Shown piece by piece: positions 10,049-21,759 of a stretch of 64,000 bases of DNA. The stretch spans positions 7,626,001-7,690,000 of the forward strand of contig OX335657.1 in assembly GCA_946894095.1 (NCBI GenBank), read 5' to 3'. The translations under genes were made by a program, and so were the position numbers. The stretch's first letter is position 1; each line of letters starts with the position of its first letter. The stretch comes from Incurvaria masculella. Taxonomy: Eukaryota > Arthropoda > Insecta > Lepidoptera > Incurvariidae. The notes under the pieces are model-generated. The model was not told the origin of the DNA, did no database searches, and saw only the letters and a program-made list of their open reading frames with translations.

Positions 10049-11335
10049 ACAATTTATCGTATTTCTCAGTCAACTAGTTTCCATATATTTTTTTATAAAA
10101 TATAGTTTTTGTTTAAAATATTGGAGGCATCCATAGTAGGGTCACAGCGCAACACGACTTCGGCCTCCGCGCAGAACCACGTAAGTTACAATCTAATGAT
10201 CGGCTATCAACTCAGTAGCATGTTAATAATTAACCAAATAATCGACGGTATAAACACAAATCGTAGATGCCGCTTTTTGATTAAAGGGTACCGAAACCAG
10301 GCACGTAACAGATATTGTAATCATTTATCGAAAGGATTCACTTCTAAGCAAATAACTTGGGATAAAGACTCAGTTTAAAATCCAAATTATGAAACTGTGG
10401 AATATTATAGTTATTAAGATATAAAATGTGTCATATAAGATGCAAAAGAATGACCAAACATATGTAGATAAAACCTTAGGGTAAAATTCATTGGTAAAAA
10501 AATGCTATGATCTTGACAGATCTTTCAAAATAGCAGCACTTCGAGTGTCCAGAACGACACCGGAAAAGTAGCGTAAAGATACATCGATTCGAATCGCGTA
10601 AGGTGCGCTGTAATAAGTGGCTAAACGTGATATTACTACAGCAAACCCGGCCATTACAGAACACAAGCTGGACATTAAAACTTATCTGGCGGCTATTTGC
10701 ATACGACGTCCCGACACGTCGATGCTTGGCGTGTTTCTATGCAGATGGAGCTACAAAAAGCCGGCGATTAGCATTCACAATCGCGCGATAATAACATAAT
10801 TGCTTTTACAGTTGCGACCGTTTGAATGTTTGGCGATATTGGCCGTTCGCGACAGTTCGTTCAGAAGCTGCAATGATATTCAATTTCAAGTGACAATGAT
10901 TTGAAATAATTCGATTTAATTTGCCGATTCCCGCTTGCGTAGGAAGTTCAGATGTATTAAAATGAGCATATACGTTTCCTTTCATAAAGTAGAGCAGAAT
11001 CATTTTATGACTGGCAATTTAGAGAAATGGCTTCTACATACACATGCGTACATACACACCGACAGGGTTCACTTGATGTGGGAACTTCGAGCTGTTCATC
11101 TCTCACGCATTTCTCTTCGACTGCCATAATTATATGCCCGCAGCATTGATACCCAATCAGATTGCCATGGTCGTATTTTTGCCTCACTAATGCTCAGATT
11201 CCGACCTTCCATCAAGTGTTCTCCCCTTAGTAACTAGTGAATGAGCGAGTTTCTCTGATACGCTTATTTTAAACACCACGGGCCTTTTTCACCTACTGTT
11301 GATTAGCTTATAATGGCCTTTCTTAGCAGCTTGCA

Positions 11336-11425
11336 ATCAATACCAGTACAAGATAATCTTCACTTTAGTAATAAAGGCCCTTTAAGTATAGATTAAAAGA
11401 AATCAGCACTTGGTGAAAACCGGGC
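11336..11425 (+). repeat. dispersed repeat, copy 1
   Basis: This segment matches 54116-54200 in the same orientation: TACAAGATAATC, then CACTTTAGTAATAA, then CCCTTTAAGTAT, then ATCAGCACTTGGTGAAA. Family unknown. Confidence 0.55.
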
Positions 11426-12054
11426 TAACCCTGTTACTAATAAACCCAGATCATCCTCCGAATGGTTATGCAAAGTTTTGTCGCTTAATCTCGAATTAGA
11501 AACTGTATGTATATTCAAATGTATGACTAAAACATTCAGAGATGATCTGTGTTTATTAGTGCCAGGGTGTGTAGTTGCTAATTTTGCAGGGAAATTAGAA
11601 TGTATGTAAACATGCAAGTATCGTAGGAAAATTGGAATAGTAGAGAATAATCGTATGTAAATAAACGCACCCAAGTTATCCTTACTGAATCTAACCGTAT
11701 AAAACCTACCCTGACCGAGCCTAATCGACAAAAGTAAGATGGAGGAAGGAGAAGCGATAAATGAAACATCTCCTTCTTATTTGACATGTGGTTCCATCCC
11801 ACCAACAAAGCCTCCAATACGTTCATCATGTACGTTCAATGTGGTTGTGGTTTTAAAAATTGGCTACTGTGGATCTCACAATAGGCTAACCTGAGGTTGT
11901 AACTATACTTCCTCGTAAGTTTTCCAGCTTTTTTTTAAGCATGTCAGATATTCACTTATTTCAGAAGTAATTTCCCGCATCGTTTAGTCCCTGTTTAGTC
12001 CCTGTGTCTCTTATTTTATGGCGGTAATAAAATGTTACTTTCTCCTTGTTTCAG

Positions 12055-12175
12055 CTCATTTTTCGGAGCGAACCCGACACAGTATAGCACGCATGCGCAC
12101 TCGCCCACTGAAGCCAAGTCCGGATACCCCTACATCGGACAACTCGGCGGTATGGACATGGGTAGAGTCCACTAA
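12055..12175 (+). CDS. gsb: gooseberry-like Pax3/7 gene, last coding exon
   Basis: The acceptor is CTCCTTGTTTCAG before 12055. The first base completes a Ser codon with AG from the previous exon, giving NYRSSFFGANPTQYSTHAHS, and the frame ends in GGMDMGRVH with TAA at 12173-12175. The phase agreement and the Pax-like SFF motif support this as the end of the gene. The three exons visible here give about 305 residues. A longer open frame starting at 12018 is partly intron and in the wrong frame. No alternative terminal exon was seen. Confidence 0.88.
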
Positions 12176-13285
12176 CACAATGCATATCAACTTTCCTACC
12201 CCTCAAATTGTCATATGAACTTCAAATGGCATATATATAACGCCAAATTTAAAATGGACTCGTTCAACCTTTGTTGTAGATATGCCGCTAAACATTAAAA
12301 ATGAATGGATGCGAGATTTTCAAACATCGCTATCACTAAAAGGGCCGCTGCAAGAGTTTTTATGGGGTTCACAAACAAATATCAAAAAATATTGACTGAA
12401 AAATTCGCAGATGGTTTTGCAAAGCTTCAAGTTTTTAAAAGTTTTACTTCCATTTCATAATTAAGTGAGTCGCGCGCATGCATAGTGGACTTTACTATGG
12501 GCTCGTTGTATGGCTTTCGCCTCTTTGGTCCAACGCTCGGCGACGCTAAGGTGTCTCTAGCCCATTCTTTTTTAACGTTCTTGTGTTCACTTTACGAGCG
12601 AAAATGTATATATGTATGATACTTATGTATATAGATTTTCCCTTCCGTTTTCGGATCGAATATATGCTATGCAAATGTTGTAAGAGAGTATGTAAATTGT
12701 ATACTTACAGATCATATAGCTAATAGTGCCTATCGAATGTTTGTATATATTTTTATCAAAAGTGTGCTTAATTTGTCAAGGTACACGAGAACTGATGCAA
12801 TTAAAACATCAATTAATGTTTATTGAGGATATTAATTACCGTATTTTAATATGACTATTGTAAGAAACGACTGTAAGTTACTAATGAGTAAAAATATAAA
12901 TAACGTAATACAAATTCTGTAAATAAAAGGTGTCTTAGCCGTTAGCGAGCACGTGAATTTTCCTAACTTGTAACATTTTGCTGTAATAATTATGATTAGA
13001 TAAATATGTGTATAAATATATCAACGTTTGTGGTAATAATTCCTTTTCAAATTCATATGTTTGCATATTAAAATTCCTAAATTGTTAAAACAAATAATAA
13101 ATGATAAGATATTCAAATATCTGCCTTAACGTACCTACCGTGTTGCCTTGTAAGCATAACATAATGTATGTACTTGTGATCTTTAGTTAAGTAATAGATA
13201 TGTTTAAATTATTAATAAAAGTACACCTATAATGTAATTAGAGATACTATATAAGTTTCAATAAACAAACACGTAAGCAAATATG
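12176..13285 (+). other. gsb: 3' UTR of the gooseberry-like gene with candidate polyadenylation signals
   Basis: AT-rich sequence without coding potential follows the stop. Candidate AATAAA signals occur at 12922, 13214 and 13260. The last is followed by a T-rich stretch (ATGTTTTTTATTTC, 13283 on), so the longest mRNA probably ends near 13285. Which signal is used cannot be told from the sequence. Confidence 0.55.
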
Positions 13286-14540
13286 TTTTTTATTTCAATT
13301 ATTACCATCAAAGTATATATTCTTTTCACACTTTTCAAATTTTCTCATGATTTGTGCTCAGTTGGTTTTTAGTTTTAACCATTTATTTTGAAGTATTTTG
13401 AAAGTATTTACAAGCTATAACAGCCGTAACTTCAAAATCTTTATATTTGAAATAAATAACATGTAAAATACATTAAATACATGTTAATTAAAAAAAAATA
13501 GATAAATTACAAGATACATGTTAATTCATCAGACAAGCATTTTCAAAGTATACAATTTCTTGAAGTATGAGACCATACTAATAGATGTTGCCACTCGTGT
13601 AAGGGCTGACAATCCCGCCCTCTTTCTACTTACCATCCTGGATCGTCACTCATCGCCAGCCCACTCGGAACCAGGGCCGTCCGCTCACCCGCCATAACAC
13701 TGACCCCGTTAGGGTTCTTTTACATTGATTTTATGAATTGAAAACAATTTTCAATGCTAATTCTAGAAAAAATTGCACCTTATGTGTACAACAATTTCTC
13801 GAATTACATCCTCTATAAAGGCTGAGTTTTTTATGTGTGCCTCCATGGCCAGATGTGAAAGTATAAGAAATAACGGAAAACACACAAAGGAGTCATGGGG
13901 CCGATTTTGATAAACTGGATAATCTAATATAAAACATCTTCTCTTAATTATAATCCTATCAAAACCAGAATGGTATAATTGTGGAGCCCTTAAAATTCTC
14001 CAAGAAAAATTTTTAGTTTTTCGATATCTCTTATTGTTTTAGAGAAATTTAAGACTTTTGAAATAAAGTCCTAAAATCAACGTTAACAAATTGTCATATT
14101 TATATTTTAAAAAATAGAAATATTTCACAAAATCTTTCTTTGCAGTATGATAGCCCTTTCACTAATGATTGAATAAATGAATTGAATTTTTTTATCTTAA
14201 CAATAGATGACGCTATTCTCCGGTCGTTTCAGTGGAGTACTCAAAAACAGGTACGGCTACCCTACTTAAACGATTGAAAAAGAAATTGCAATGCTAAAAC
14301 AGTAATCCTTGCTTAATATTTACCTAAAAATTAAAATAAATCACGTACACGGATCGTATGTTGCGTAAATTTCAAATCAACCCTTATATTACCGTAGTGT
14401 TTGTCACAACGCTCTTACGATCACTTCATTCTATAAATCCATGTGATGTCATATGACGTGAAATTGACGCATCAGCGCGGTGTACAAGGCCCTTATGTGT
14501 CTAGGAGCAGGCTTTTCAACAGCCTACAATTTCATCTAAT
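13286..14540. other. intergenic, unassigned
   Basis: AT-rich DNA downstream of the gene. A GC-richer island at about 13590-13715 (CCAGCCCACTCGGAACCAGG) stands out but has no frame or repeat match that I can support. Confidence 0.5.
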
Positions 14541-14930
14541 CTAATAAATATTATAAAGGGGAAAGTTTGTAATAATGGATGGATGGATGGATGGATGGAT
14601 GGATGGATGGATGTTTGTTACTCTTTCACGTAAAAACTACTGAATGGATTTTAATGAAACTTTACAATAATATAGCTTATACATCAGAATAACACATAGG
14701 CTACAATTTATAAAGATATTGTGCCCATGGGCTTTCGAGCTTTCACGGGGCTGCGAAAACGATGCCGGTAGCGCTACTTCACAGCAAGGGGAGCGGGGCT
14801 GGGGGCGGCCGAGGGAGCGGCGGCGGGGGCGGGGCGGACGTTGCGACGCGCGGTGGGTGAGGGGGGGGGGCGTGAGGGCAGACGTCATGCCGGTTGTGTC
14901 CGTTGGAGAATTTTCAAGACACTAGCGATT
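14530..14930 (+). repeat. dispersed repeat with ATGG microsatellite and GC-rich end
   Basis: It begins TAATAAATATTATAAAGGGG, carries (GGAT)n at 14574-14613 and a LINE-UTR-like middle, and ends in a GC-rich block (GCCGGTAGCGCTACTTCACA). The GC-rich block matches 1796-1870. It was probably a non-autonomous retroelement. Open frames here are composition artefacts. Confidence 0.5.
14574..14613 (+). repeat. (ATGG)n microsatellite
   Basis: About ten perfect tandem copies of the tetranucleotide, inside the dispersed repeat that starts near 14530. Confidence 0.95.
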
Positions 14931-15189
14931 TGTTAAAAACTCATTGTACTTAAAGTAATATAGGCCCAAGGATAGTTAGGCAGGTTTTTTTTTGTTAGGA
15001 GTTACACGTACAAAAATATACTTCATTTTTTTTTTTTTTTTATATGGATAGGTTACTTACCTGTTAATTATAAAGAATTACATCGTTTTTATTTAAATTA
15101 TTAAAGGTGGTAGGTAGGTAAGTAATTGGTCCTTTTTTGGTTATTTTGGTTCATTTATAATAATGTGAATAACATAACAGCAATGATAA

Positions 15190-16465
15190 TATAAAATCTA
15201 TACTAATAATAAATCTGTAAGGGTTATTCATGGAGTAAGTTGCTTTGTTTTATAAGATATTAGGTTTGTAGACTTTATTTATGATACTGAAACTAAATTG
15301 ACGATTTTTGAAATCATTTCTGTATTTCTGTGTGTATGTTCCTCCATAACTCTTAAACCGATTATTTGCATGAGATGAAACTTAGTACACGTACATTTGA
15401 CTACCCGGGAATTAGGATAGGCTAAATAGAATTCAGTTCCGCTTGCGCTAAGATGTGGCTGTCATACAAACTGCAATGCTATGCACGGCTCGGCGGGAGG
15501 GCGGCAGCTGGCGGGGGGGGGGGGCTCGCTTACTTTTACTAATTGTACTGAAGTACGGCTTGGTATTTTTCCGCAACTTTAGGACTACTTGGCAAAATCC
15601 TTCAGAACAAATTACTCGATTTAGATGCGGATTGTATCTACGTCTAGCCTGATTCTACTCAAAACTTATAGGCTACATAATATAACGCTTTATTACCAGA
15701 AGGGTGAGTAGTGAGTGTTAAATTCTTATAACGTGCGAACCACTTACCCGATTTATGTGCGTATTTTATCAATGTCTCTCTGGGAGCAGTCTGGTTCGAG
15801 ATGGGTTACTGTTTTCGATGTTGAGGCTAGCTGTGGGTTGGAGTCCACGCAAAACTTACCTACGTTACATGTTACTTACTTACTAGGTAAGCAATGTTAC
15901 AGTGCAAGCCACCAAATGTCAACGAAGCTCTAAAAGGGAATTATTGGATGTTTCTCATTAAATCATGCTATTTCATCTCGAACGATCTTGATTTATTTAT
16001 TAATTATTATATTTATTAATTTATTAATTAATTTATTAATTAAGACTTTTCACATTGTGGGTTGTTGTTTCCTCGTAGTTCTTAGTTCTTTGCTTTAGAC
16101 CGTTCTACCAATGTAAGTTTGGCAGTAGCATTTAGGTATGAAATCATAATTGTGTTATATCATTTATGTGGACGAAAAAAAAAGACAAAAAAAAACACAA
16201 TTTATAGACCAGTGAAGTTTCTTTGCGGGTTCTTCTTCACTGGTTGATCGAATCCGCGGAATAATCAAATTGTGACATGACTTAGTGTAGTTTTACTACC
16301 AGAAGTTGAATAAATAAATGAAATGAAATGAAATGAAATTTGGTAGATGGATACATTGTCCTGGACCAGTTTGACCCTATTTTGGATCAGTCATGTGGGC
16401 TACTTTTTATCCATGAAATAATTTAGCCGACACTAACCCGAGCGAAGCCGGGTACCGCAGCTAGT
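15190..16465 (+). repeat. composite of RTE-like repeat pieces with a nested LINE 3' end
   Basis: It starts TCTATACTAATAATAAATCT and ends CCCGAGCGAAGCCGGGTACC with GCAGCTAGT, which I recognise as the two ends of an abundant lepidopteran repeat. Inside are a G-run with GGCGGCAGCTGGC near 15500 and at least two partial units (CTTAAACCGATT and CCACTTACCCGATTT). A separate LINE 3' end (16060-16340) sits within it. No intact reverse transcriptase. Confidence 0.5.
16060..16340 (+). mobile_element. LINE 3' end with (ATGAA)n tail, nested
   Basis: It contains GAAGTTTCTTTGCGGGTTCT-like sequence, a known LINE 3'-region motif, and ends AATAAATAAATGAAATGAAA, a short-repeat tail expected of non-LTR retroposition. 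A related piece occurs at 52255-52420. It is 5'-truncated and carries no coding frame. Confidence 0.55.
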
Positions 16466-16799
16466 TACGCATTACATCCAACTACATCCCTCGGTTGCTA
16501 CATGCTCGCATCATTTCATATTGCTATGGTATATTTTTAAACAGGATATAATGGCAAACAGTGGTATGACAATTCGCTGAGCGCTGTTTCGAGCGCTTTG
16601 TTGGTGCAGCCATGTATTTAAGTTTTTCATGAAAAATGGCGCCCGTAACTGGAAAAGGTTGCGATGGAGCCAATGAAGATCCGGCATATTGCCGAAGGGT
16701 ATTAATTACCATATCAGCTTGTAAGTCAACTGGCCTGAGAAAAATCACGGGGTTGGCATTAAGCGCATGTTCTTTTATTCGTTTGGTGGACATACACTC

Positions 16800-17063
16800 A
16801 CCTTAATATCATGCCTTCGCTGTCCATCCGTCCGTTCGTGGGCTGTATCTCATGAACCGTGATAGGTGGTCAGTTGTAATTTTCACAGTGTGTATTTCAA
16901 TTGACGCTAGCCATAAGAACAAATAGTAAATATAAAAAAAAGTAATAAAAAATATAATAAAAATTTAGGTCCATACAAGAAAAGCTACTTTTTGTGTTGA
17001 ATATTGTACTATGCCACGGAACTCTTTGTGTGCGAGTCCGATGAGCACTTGACTGGTTTATTA
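16800..17063 (+). repeat. TCCG-microsatellite repeat, copy c (diverged)
   Basis: The opening block is lost. TGTCCATCCGTCCGTTCGTG, TGTATCTCATGAACCGTGAT, TTTTCACAGTGTGTATTT and TGTGTGCGAGTCCGATGAGC remain in order. Confidence 0.7.
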
Positions 17064-18365
17064 AATTCGGTTCGATCATCACGGCCGAAGAAGAACCGAC
17101 AGGAAACTACATCGGAAGTCAAAATAAAAATATTTTTTTATTATTATAGCTAGAAAAATATATATAATATTACTCTTTAAATGCCACCACCTACAGAACA
17201 ATTAAGAGTGTAAAGTATGAATGAGATTCAGAACCAAATAATACCTTTAATTATAATTCGGGTGTGCAAAGCCCTCGTCGTTGTCGATACGAAATTACCT
17301 CAACTCAAAATAGTTTTGTTGATCGTTGGATGGTGGGTGGACGCAGGTATATAATAATTTGCACAACTAGAGACGAATGTGTACCAAATGTTTTAATATT
17401 ATTTTTATTGGGTACAGTGTCGTTTCAAAATGCGGCAAAGCAATGCTTTATCGTATTAATTATTTAATCGTTTTGTCAACGAACAATTTGTTATTATTCT
17501 TTTCATAATAAATTTGCGTTTGTCCGTAATGTTAATTAAAAACTTGGACTAAAAATATAAAAAAGCATCTTACATATACTTTGGCCCCACTTTCTTGACT
17601 CACAGGAAAATGGTTGCACATTACAAATTACAAAATCACATCGTGTTTGGGCGTATCTGTAGTTATTCTGAATGTGATAACCGCACTTTGGGTCTACTAA
17701 TACAGATCCTGACAGGATTAACCCTACGATCTAGAAAGTAAAGAAGTAACCGCAGCTAGCCTCATCGGCCGAAAAGGTCCAGAACCTGAGCGCGTTCGGC
17801 GTTGCTTTGCCTCGATCATCGGACGGCAAAGCGTCTCGCCCTTGGGCTACAGAGGCTGACAATGCCCTTTATATACGAAACCTATCAAATTTGTGAAGAA
17901 CCGAACATTTCAATGTAATATCTCTGCTCAACTGAGAGTGCGATAAACCCGCTGGCATTATCCTCGAATCCAAAAATAGATACCCCATCCAAACTCGGTC
18001 CATCGGAGGCGAGCTCGATCAGAAAAACCGTTCAATGGAGGAACGTGATTCATGACGTAATTTTTTCACCAAAAGTCGACGATTGAGAAATAGAAAAAAT
18101 AGGTAAAGAGACGTCCGGGCGGTAAGGCACACGTCGCAGCGTCGCAGCGTCGTGGGAACGGCGGCGACGTTCGATAACGCTGCGTCACGGATACCTGTTG
18201 CTCGAGCGAAACGTCGTGCTACCATTTTAATTGGACATGACGAATCATGTTCGCCGGGAAAACTGTTGCCGACGTATCGGTTGGTGATTGGATCGCTTTT
18301 TATCTGTTTTCCTTTATGTCCTCCCTACGTTTGATTCGTGCACGGTGGGTCTAGAAATTAAACAC
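17064..18365. other. intergenic, unassigned
   Basis: No repeat or gene is supported. A GC-richer stretch at about 17745-17860 and another at 18110-18220 (with the direct repeat GTCGCAGCGTCGCAGCGTCG) stand out by composition only. Confidence 0.45.
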
Positions 18366-18369
18366 ATTA

Positions 18370-18805
18370 CAAGAACAAAATAGGATATTATATCTTGATT
18401 GAACCTTAGGTTTCAGTACCTAAAATTATGAGTCTAAAACTAGAATATTCTATGACACAACACGATTTGAACATGAGGAAAATGTATATCTCCATAAATC
18501 TTTCATTTGAGTGCTAACATGGTCTCATGGCACTACAAATTCCAGAGGTATGATTAAATACTATTTTGAATATAACAGGAAGGTATATCTTGATGAAACC
18601 TTTCATTTCATCATTTCAATTGAGTACCAACATGACGGGTCCAGAACTAGAAAATTCGAAGATATAACACAATACGATTTTAAATGAGGAAAAGCTACAT
18701 ATCGATGGACCTTTAAATTGAGTGTTGACTTGGTCTAAGCTAACTGGTTACAAAGATATTATAAAACACATGTTAGAATATAATAGGAATGTTAATCTCT
18801 TCAAA
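18370..18805 (+). repeat. degenerate tandem repeat, ~105-bp period (clearest at ~210 bp)
   Basis: Similar blocks recur: CTATGACACAACACGATTTG near 18450, GATATAACACAATACGATTT near 18660, and related AATATAACAGG / AATATAATAGG versions near 18570 and 18780. Each is followed by a TATATCTC-type stretch, CCTTTCATTTGAGTG-type sequence and AACATGGTCT. It directly abuts the mariner remnant. Boundaries are approximate. Confidence 0.45.
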
Positions 18806-19345
18806 AACGGATCGTTTTCATTAATTCTCAATAAAGAATCGCAAATGAGTACACGGTTCATTAGGTTTCTTTCAGTGAGCTCGTGTGGCACCCACATTTC
18901 GAGCTTTTTTTGTGTACACAGCTTTTTTTTAAATGGATCGAAATTGCTTTGTGGTCAATTTCCAGTTCTTCAACTACATCGTAACTACTGATATGGTGAT
19001 CAGCCATTTTTGAAAAAGTGGAGCAACCACTTTTTCAAAAAAATGGTATCCATTTTATCCATAACAGGGCGATCAGACCAAACGTGCATTTTTGACATAA
19101 ATTCCCGGATTGAAAATGCTTTTGCTACTCTTACTGACACTGCATTAGGTCCATAAACATCATATTTTTTTAACGGCATGTATACAATTTTAAAATGTTT
19201 AGAATTTCTTCATCAGTTTCACTCATTTTGACAGAAAGAAAAACAAATGAAAAGTAGCGGGAAAAAATGTTTTTTTTTAAGTTATCTTTTCAAAGTCATC
19301 AAAAGTTTATTAATTAGATATGCGAAAAGACTTTCCCCGACCTAT
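18805..19345 (-). pseudogene. mariner remnant: transposase N-terminal half plus one terminal inverted repeat
   Basis: Read on the minus strand it runs from a mariner terminus (TAGGTCGGGGAAAGTCTTTT, ending near 19343) through a start region (CAAAATGAGTG) to the region after the WVPHEL-equivalent. It matches the intact element at 29.7-31.0 kb throughout. GCACATTTGGGTGCCACACG-like and ACCTAATGAACCGTG blocks are preserved on the minus strand; the frame is broken by several indels. About 45% of the element is kept; the catalytic part beyond roughly residue 140 is gone. Near 19003-19045 it carries an inverted duplication not present in the intact copy. Confidence 0.85.
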
Positions 19346-21470
19346 TAATTAACCTCCTTACAAGTAAATGCACATTCGCGGCAGACAGCAAATACATGAC
19401 GCTATTATTACATAAATTAGCATTGTGTAATAAAAAGTTACCAAAATATCAAGCTTACGAAGATAATGTCTTCGTTGTTGCAAGAAAACAATGTACATAA
19501 ACTAAACATCTTAATTATTTTTTTTTTAGTATTGCATTAATTGGCCTAAGGTAGGTAACCTACACTCAGACAAGTGTTAGATCAATTCAGAATATAATTT
19601 TGAAATATGTAGCATGTAATATACCATGCGAAGAACACACCAAAAAGATACTCCGCCGGTTTTTTATTCTAAATCTAAACTTAATTCTATTACACAAAAA
19701 TTGCATATTAAGAATACGGTTTTCAATTTTGATTGACTGGACTAACATCAATTTAACGCATAAAAAATACACATAGGTTCAATTTGGGTCTAAAGTGCCA
19801 TTGTATTTGATGCAGTAGTATTAAGCCAAATAAAAATGAATTTATACCAGATATAAATGTTTCTAATAAGATCAATGAAATAGTCACTGGATAAAAAATA
19901 TGTACAGTATTGTATTTCTCGCGTGTATCCATGATATAAAAGCTTGTTTCAATTTACGCGAATATTGCATAGCACAAAATTCAGTTATTACTCAGCGTCA
20001 AAAAATATTTCTCGAATTTAAAATATGGAGCAAAAATAAATCTACGTTCAAAATTATCTGAAAACAAGTAACTAAAATAAGGTTAGCCTCAAATGTAGAA
20101 GTAAGACTAATTATGGTTTTTTATCAATCTCGAAACTCACACGCCACCATTCAAAATAAAAACATCAAGTAACGGAACCGGATAATTAAAGAGCTAACGA
20201 CAAACAATACCGCTAAATATAATTAACACGGCGATTAAAAATTCGATTCCGCGTATAAAATCGGACAGGCCGTTCGAACGGTGCACGGACGGTTTTCGGA
20301 AAATGTTTTGTGATCGATTTTTGACAGCGATAGTTCACGCACGCGCCGCTCGGTGATTGGTCACAGACAAGTGTTCGGTACCTGCCAATACCATAGTGTT
20401 CAGGCGGCGGTGTTGACAGTGTCAAGTTTTTGGCAGAGGGCACACGAGAAAGTTACTTGCGACTAGGAGAGATCGAACAGTTCCTCGAAAATATTTTTAG
20501 GATATTTATTGCTATAACTCTGAGCAGTATATTAATATTGATAAAAGCTTCTTGTAGTAGTGATGAGAGTAATATGAAGCTTTCCGTGAACTATTTAATT
20601 ATTATATTTGATACTGAACTTAGGTAGTTTTAATATAATAACCATAGAACTTTTCTTGCATGTTAACACACAAAAAGTTCCTAATTTATAATGAATACTT
20701 AATAGAGCCTCATACATATGTTATGTCCAAACAATTTTAAGAATTTTAGATTCATTGGTTTTACTGTATTTGTATTGATCAAATCGCTTGACCAAATGTA
20801 TAGCGCTAAAAATCGATGACGCCAAAAAAGTGCGCCGTTTTTGTCTGTTGTATGCAAGAAACTATGTATGTTTGGGCTAGACATCTTAGTAGTCATACTC
20901 TACTATTACATACATATGCACATAGTACGGTACATACTTCAGGGATTTTTTTATGAATGTGAAAAAAAATCGTATATTTTTTCGACCACTCCTCAGCAGC
21001 ACACTTGTCGCCGGTGATTTTTTTCCCGCGGAATCGTGATCTCATTCGATCTCAACTTGTCGGCTTTTGGTCCACTCCTCCGATTCTCACGAGAAACGAC
21101 CAAAAACCCACTCGAATTCCACTCAAAAGTGTCCACTGATCCGCCGATCAAATGCGAAAGTCGTGCATGCCCACGGTGCGCTGTCGAGCAGAAAAACTGT
21201 GACCTTTCTCGACACTTTTTACGGGCTCGCCGGGCTTGGTATCGATTATTGTTGAGTTATAGACACGAACGCTGGTGTGGACAGCTCTAGGTACAATGCC
21301 AAGGCTCCCTAGCGGTCTTTGAACTTGATTATAATAGATCAAGAATTCAAATAATGTATCATGCACGTCGATCACGCGATAGTCTGCTCGCCGTTTTCTT
21401 AATCACTTCATTACACGAAACGAGATGTATGAGTTCACGTTATTAATTTCCAATTGTATTTTTTAAGACA
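19346..21470. other. intergenic, unassigned, with a GC-richer patch at 20225-20440
   Basis: Mostly AT-rich. Around 20250-20300 a TATAAAA (20254), a perfect palindrome CCGTTCGAACGG (20270-20281) and GGTGCACGGACGG occur close together, which could be a promoter but has no gene attached to it that I can see. No SINE or MITE is recognised. Confidence 0.35.
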
Positions 21471-21474
21471 TAAT

Positions 21475-21700
21475 ATTCATTCTTTTGGTCGGGATTAAAG
21501 TTACATATACACACGTACATGCGATACTTCACGCCGCTTCCTCGGAGGGGTATAGGCAAAGATGATAGAGCGGCCTACTGTACGATGGCAAGCACAATGC
21601 TTTTGCTTACTCTACATATACATAATTTCATATATGCTCTACGATTTCGGGGCTGCAACCTGACTTTGATGAATTACTTCATCAATTGGTCATAATACCT
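21475..21700 (+). repeat. dispersed repeat, CGGAGGGGTA...GGCAAAGA type
   Basis: It contains CACGCCGCTTCCTCGGAGGG, then TAGGCAAAGA, then CTACGATTTCGGGGCTGCAA. Similar openings occur at 39030-39110 and 44455-44515. I recognise this as a common lepidopteran interspersed repeat but cannot give its class. Confidence 0.5.
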
Positions 21701-21759
21701 TAAAATAAGTTTCTGCTTTGAAAGTTTGTTTCGTCACCTATTCGCTATACATGTCCAAA

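Larger units (their letters stand above)
5692..12054 (+). other. gsb: intron 2 of the gooseberry-like gene (6,363 bp)
   Basis: This GT-AG intron runs from GTGAGT at 5692 to TTGTTTCAG before 12055. It holds a MITE (6506-6844), a TTAA MITE (7035-7585), a SINE tail (8133-8302), another short repeat (about 8330-8560), an inverted TCCG repeat (9325-9508) and a tRNA-headed SINE (9621-9838). GC-rich islands at 7720-8060 and 9040-9310 are candidate control regions. The remaining AT-rich stretches show nothing I can name, apart from an exon-like patch near 10127-10172. Confidence 0.85.
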
